In this document: positions 61,666 to 64,000 of the stretch, piece after piece
How positions within the stretch are numbered: the first letter of the stretch is position 1
Layout: each line of letters opens with the position of its first letter
NCBI GenBank assembly: GCA_009760855.2
Contig: WPIO01000035.1
Location: 3,921,501 to 3,985,500 of the forward strand
Source: Cristatella mucedo
Taxonomy: Eukaryota > Bryozoa > Phylactolaemata > Cristatellidae
Length of the DNA stretch: 64,000 bases
Direction of reading: 5' to 3'
Notes under the pieces: generated by a model
What the model was told of the DNA's origin: nothing
Database searches by the model: none
What the model saw: the letters and a program-made list of their open reading frames with translations, nothing else
Made by a program: the position numbers and the translations under genes

Positions 61666-61902
61666 CGCTCATTGTGCCTGGGTAACTCTGAAAAAATGCT
61701 ACAGTAAGTGAGATCTCGTGTCAGTAAGGAAAGTCAGAGCAATGATATGGATATCTGCCAGTTATCAATTAAGCCATTTAAGTACAGGAGAACCTCAGGG
61801 CTTGGTCCTAGGCTCTCTTCTTAGGCCCTCTTCTTTTCACCATCGATTATCACTCACTCACAGAAAGCACTTTTGAAAATAAGTACGCCAAAGACAACAA
61901 TA

Positions 61903-62154
61903 ATAATAATAATAATAATGACAATGCACTTGATAAAGTGCCTTCAGTGAACTCAATCTCTTTCTAGGCACTTTACGTTTGCTACAAAGGAAAACGCGAT
62001 TGAATGGTGAGTGATATCATGCTTGATGAACAACATGAATAACATGGTTAGGGGTGACATGCACAGGGTCAGCATGCAAGTGTGGTTAGTGGCAGCATGC
62101 ATAGTGTCAGCATGCATAAGCACATGAATGTCGAATCACAGGGACCAAGTGTGT
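61903..62154 (-). mobile_element. L2-A 3' UTR fragment, head-to-head partner (copy 2)
   Basis: Equivalent to 26138-26393: reverse-complement tail, hairpin and 3' UTR, abutting the plus-strand endonuclease. Confidence 0.85.
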
Positions 62155-62765
62155 GACAAAAAATCGATCCTTCCTCGTTATGGGGGATTTCAACGTTCAC
62201 TTTGATAATTTATCAGATGCCTTCAGCACTGAATTTCGTGCATTGACTGACTCATTGCCTCTTGTGGCTGATGTGCATGGCCCTACTCCCATCAAGGGTC
62301 ACACACTCTACCAGATTTTCTCATACAACTGATCGTTGCCATAACGAATTTTTACCAAACCCTACTTATCTGACCACACGCAGATCTAATTTAATCTACA
62401 GTGCGTGACCTTCTCCTCCAATAAAATAACCCGTGTATAGCGAAACCTGAAGACCCTTGACATCGATGCTGTCCGTGCGAGAATATTTGCTTTGCTTCTG
62501 CTGCTCGGTCCTCCCTTCGATCTGTCATCATTGGTAGACAGCTACAACACGGCACTAGCTGACACGATCGACGAGCTTGCAACTATGACTAAGCACACTG
62601 TGTGCCCTCGGCCAGACTGGCTTAGGTTTACCACAGACTGGGATGATTTATTTTTACCACAACTAGAATGATGTTTCCCGATTCCTGGCTGCAAGTCAAT
62701 GTCTAAATTTAGGCAGGTCACTGGCGATCTCGTCCTGAATGTTCATATCCCAATCAAAGAACAAG
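62155..62765 (+). pseudogene. L2-A endonuclease/linker fragment, both ends lost
   Basis: Begins like 26394 with the FLVMGDFNVHFDN region, then acquires several stops (for example TCATACAACTGA near 62331). About 330 bases are missing at 62640, where the sequence jumps from the PRPDW-like block to the CCACAACTAGAATG block. Similarity ends at about 62765 (CAATCAAAGAACAAGT). Unlike nearly all other copies it has no L2 3' end, so its right side was lost by deletion or by the duplication border. Confidence 0.85.
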
Positions 62766-63710
62766 TGTGCATGCCGTAGAGTTAACTCCCATAATCAGAG
62801 CAAATTATCAATGTACACAGTTAGATTTTACATGGAATAATAGTTGCACTTTTGCGAAGCAAATCTTGTTGATTTTTTATTGGTTGTGGTAATGGCCCCC
62901 AACCATTGCGGTTGATTGGTGACTGTTAACGCAAAAAGCAGCTTGAAAATGCCATCTCATCACTTAGAACTCAGCAAAATGTTGTCGCCACTGACAAATG
63001 TAGCTTTGCACTACAATTTCTGGTCCATTAGCCACAGGTTAGCATTTCACTTTTAACTCAATAAAATTTTCAAAACAATGACAATTGGAGATTTGTCCTG
63101 TCAACTTATGGTCGATTTGCCCAGATTTGTAGTCAACTGATAGCTAGAGCCGAGTAGATAGAGCTCCTACTAATGGATTTGGCTAACTGACCTGGTTGCA
63201 CTTTAAACATGGTGATTTGTTTGAGTATTTAAAATTGGAGCGTTGAGAAACCCATATGGGGGCATTTTGCGTCGAATTGCTGTAGATTGTAGTTTTTGCA
63301 TGGGTCATTCCAGTCGCTTGCAGTGCATTGCTGCCGAATGGTTGACTTAATTAAAGTGAAATTGTGCTAGTACACAATAACTGATAATTAGAGCTTCTAG
63401 TGTAGGAGTTCTGGTCTCTTAGCTGCGGATTCCAATGGATTGCAGTAGATTGATGTGTAGCCGACTTCACGGGTGCTAGCCTATTATCACTACGCCCCCA
63501 GCTCTCTGTTCCCGTTCTTGGTCGTTATGCAGTGTCCTCCAGCAACAGCTGTGGTTCACGGTTGGTCGATCGGGTACACAAAACTATATAATGCACACCC
63601 ATGCGCTATACAATGGGGGGACTAAACAAGTTTACGCAGGACGGTCCTATACAAGGTAAACCACAGGGGCACGAGATGACGCCACAAGATTGAACAAACG
63701 TGTTAGTTTC
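62766..63710. other. Unassigned stretch
   Basis: No frame or repeat recognised. A TATA-like ACTATATAATGC lies at about 63582. Confidence 0.4.
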
Positions 63711-64000
63711 TCAGTCGGCTTCCCCAGTCACATCGTCACTGGACTCCATCCCACCAGTACAAGCATACGACTTCCAAGACCCGGCTAGCTGAGTACTCTG
63801 GGATAGACGGAGCAGACGTCGACCACCGTCGACAGCTTCAGCCAAAAGATAGCAGGCAAGCTGTCCCAAGTTCCGGTCCTCGGGTCTCTGGGAGCTGACC
63901 TCAGGCTTTGCCCTTCCGAGGCAAGGCGATGCCCAGCCCGACGTATCAAATGTCAGTGGCTCTGCCAACGCTAGGGTACAGCTGTATGGCACCAGGCCCT
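63711..64000 (-). CDS. Unrecognised frame at the right edge
   Basis: A minus frame of 93 or more codons, open to the window edge, so the start is unknown. The C-terminal part reads LAEAVDGGRRLLRLSQSTQL and ends SSDDVTGEAD. Slightly GC-richer than its surroundings. It could be the end of a retroelement polyprotein or of a host exon; I cannot tell. Confidence 0.25.
   Translation of the reverse strand, partial: GLVPYSCTLALAEPLTFDTSGWASPCLGRAKPEVSSQRPEDRNLGQLACYLLAEAVDGGRRLLRLSQSTQLAGSWKSYACTGGMESSDDVTGEAD

Larger units (their letters stand above)
58664..62640 (+). repeat. Duplicated block, copy 2
   Basis: Counterpart of 22431-26900 in the same orientation. It has the uninterrupted pre-insertion site for the copy 1 L2 at about 59212, a SINE-like element at 61078-61212, microsatellites and the head-to-head L2 junction at 62154. 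The longest frame in the shared left part is 58650-59051 (133 codons, unrecognised); it is shifted in copy 1, so coding is doubtful. Confidence 0.85.

Overview
The window reads as repeat-rich nuclear DNA from an animal, most likely an aquatic invertebrate. Three things point that way: spliced coding exons with GT/AG borders, many non-LTR retrotransposon copies of the L2 clade, and abundant dinucleotide microsatellites (CA/GT, TA, CT/GA). There are no operons or bacterial-type gene packing. The species cannot be fixed from the sequence alone. By my reading about one third of the window is L2-derived.

Layout. (1) From 1 to about 12.5 kb is a diverged tandem array of a unit of about 2.55 kb: three near-complete copies and one partial copy. 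Retrotransposons have inserted into it, and the sister units show several of the insertion sites empty. (2) From about 13.3 to 22 kb lies the only host gene I can name with confidence. It is CDC37, the Hsp90 co-chaperone for kinases, on the minus strand. The C-terminal exon is at 14523-14795 and two N-terminal/middle exons are at 21395-21554 and 21813-21929. One exon carries a one-base frameshift, and I could not find the central exons. (3) 22.43-26.9 kb and 58.66-62.64 kb are two copies of one duplicated block. One copy has an L2 insertion that the other lacks, and similarity rises sharply toward the right end. (4) 26.1-34.6 kb is a heap of broken L2 copies, including a head-to-head pair and a nested tail-only insertion. 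(5) 35.5-39.1 kb holds the only near full-length L2, with endonuclease and reverse transcriptase in one frame and two inactivating lesions. A 5'-truncated sister follows at once. (6) 40.4-56.8 kb is mostly unassigned, with L2 and SINE fragments and a GC-rich island near 52.6-53.1 kb. (7) 56.8-57.8 kb is another L2 3' half, followed by the second block copy and an unassigned right edge.

Two L2 lineages are present. L2-A ends in a conserved hairpin plus an (ATT)n tail. L2-B has a different 3' end and no ATT tail. Short SINE-like elements combine a tRNA-like B box with a 3' tail resembling the L2-A hairpin, which suggests that L2-A machinery moved them. Apart from CDC37 and a few uncertain exon-like frames, almost all open frames here are retrotransposon remnants or microsatellite translations.
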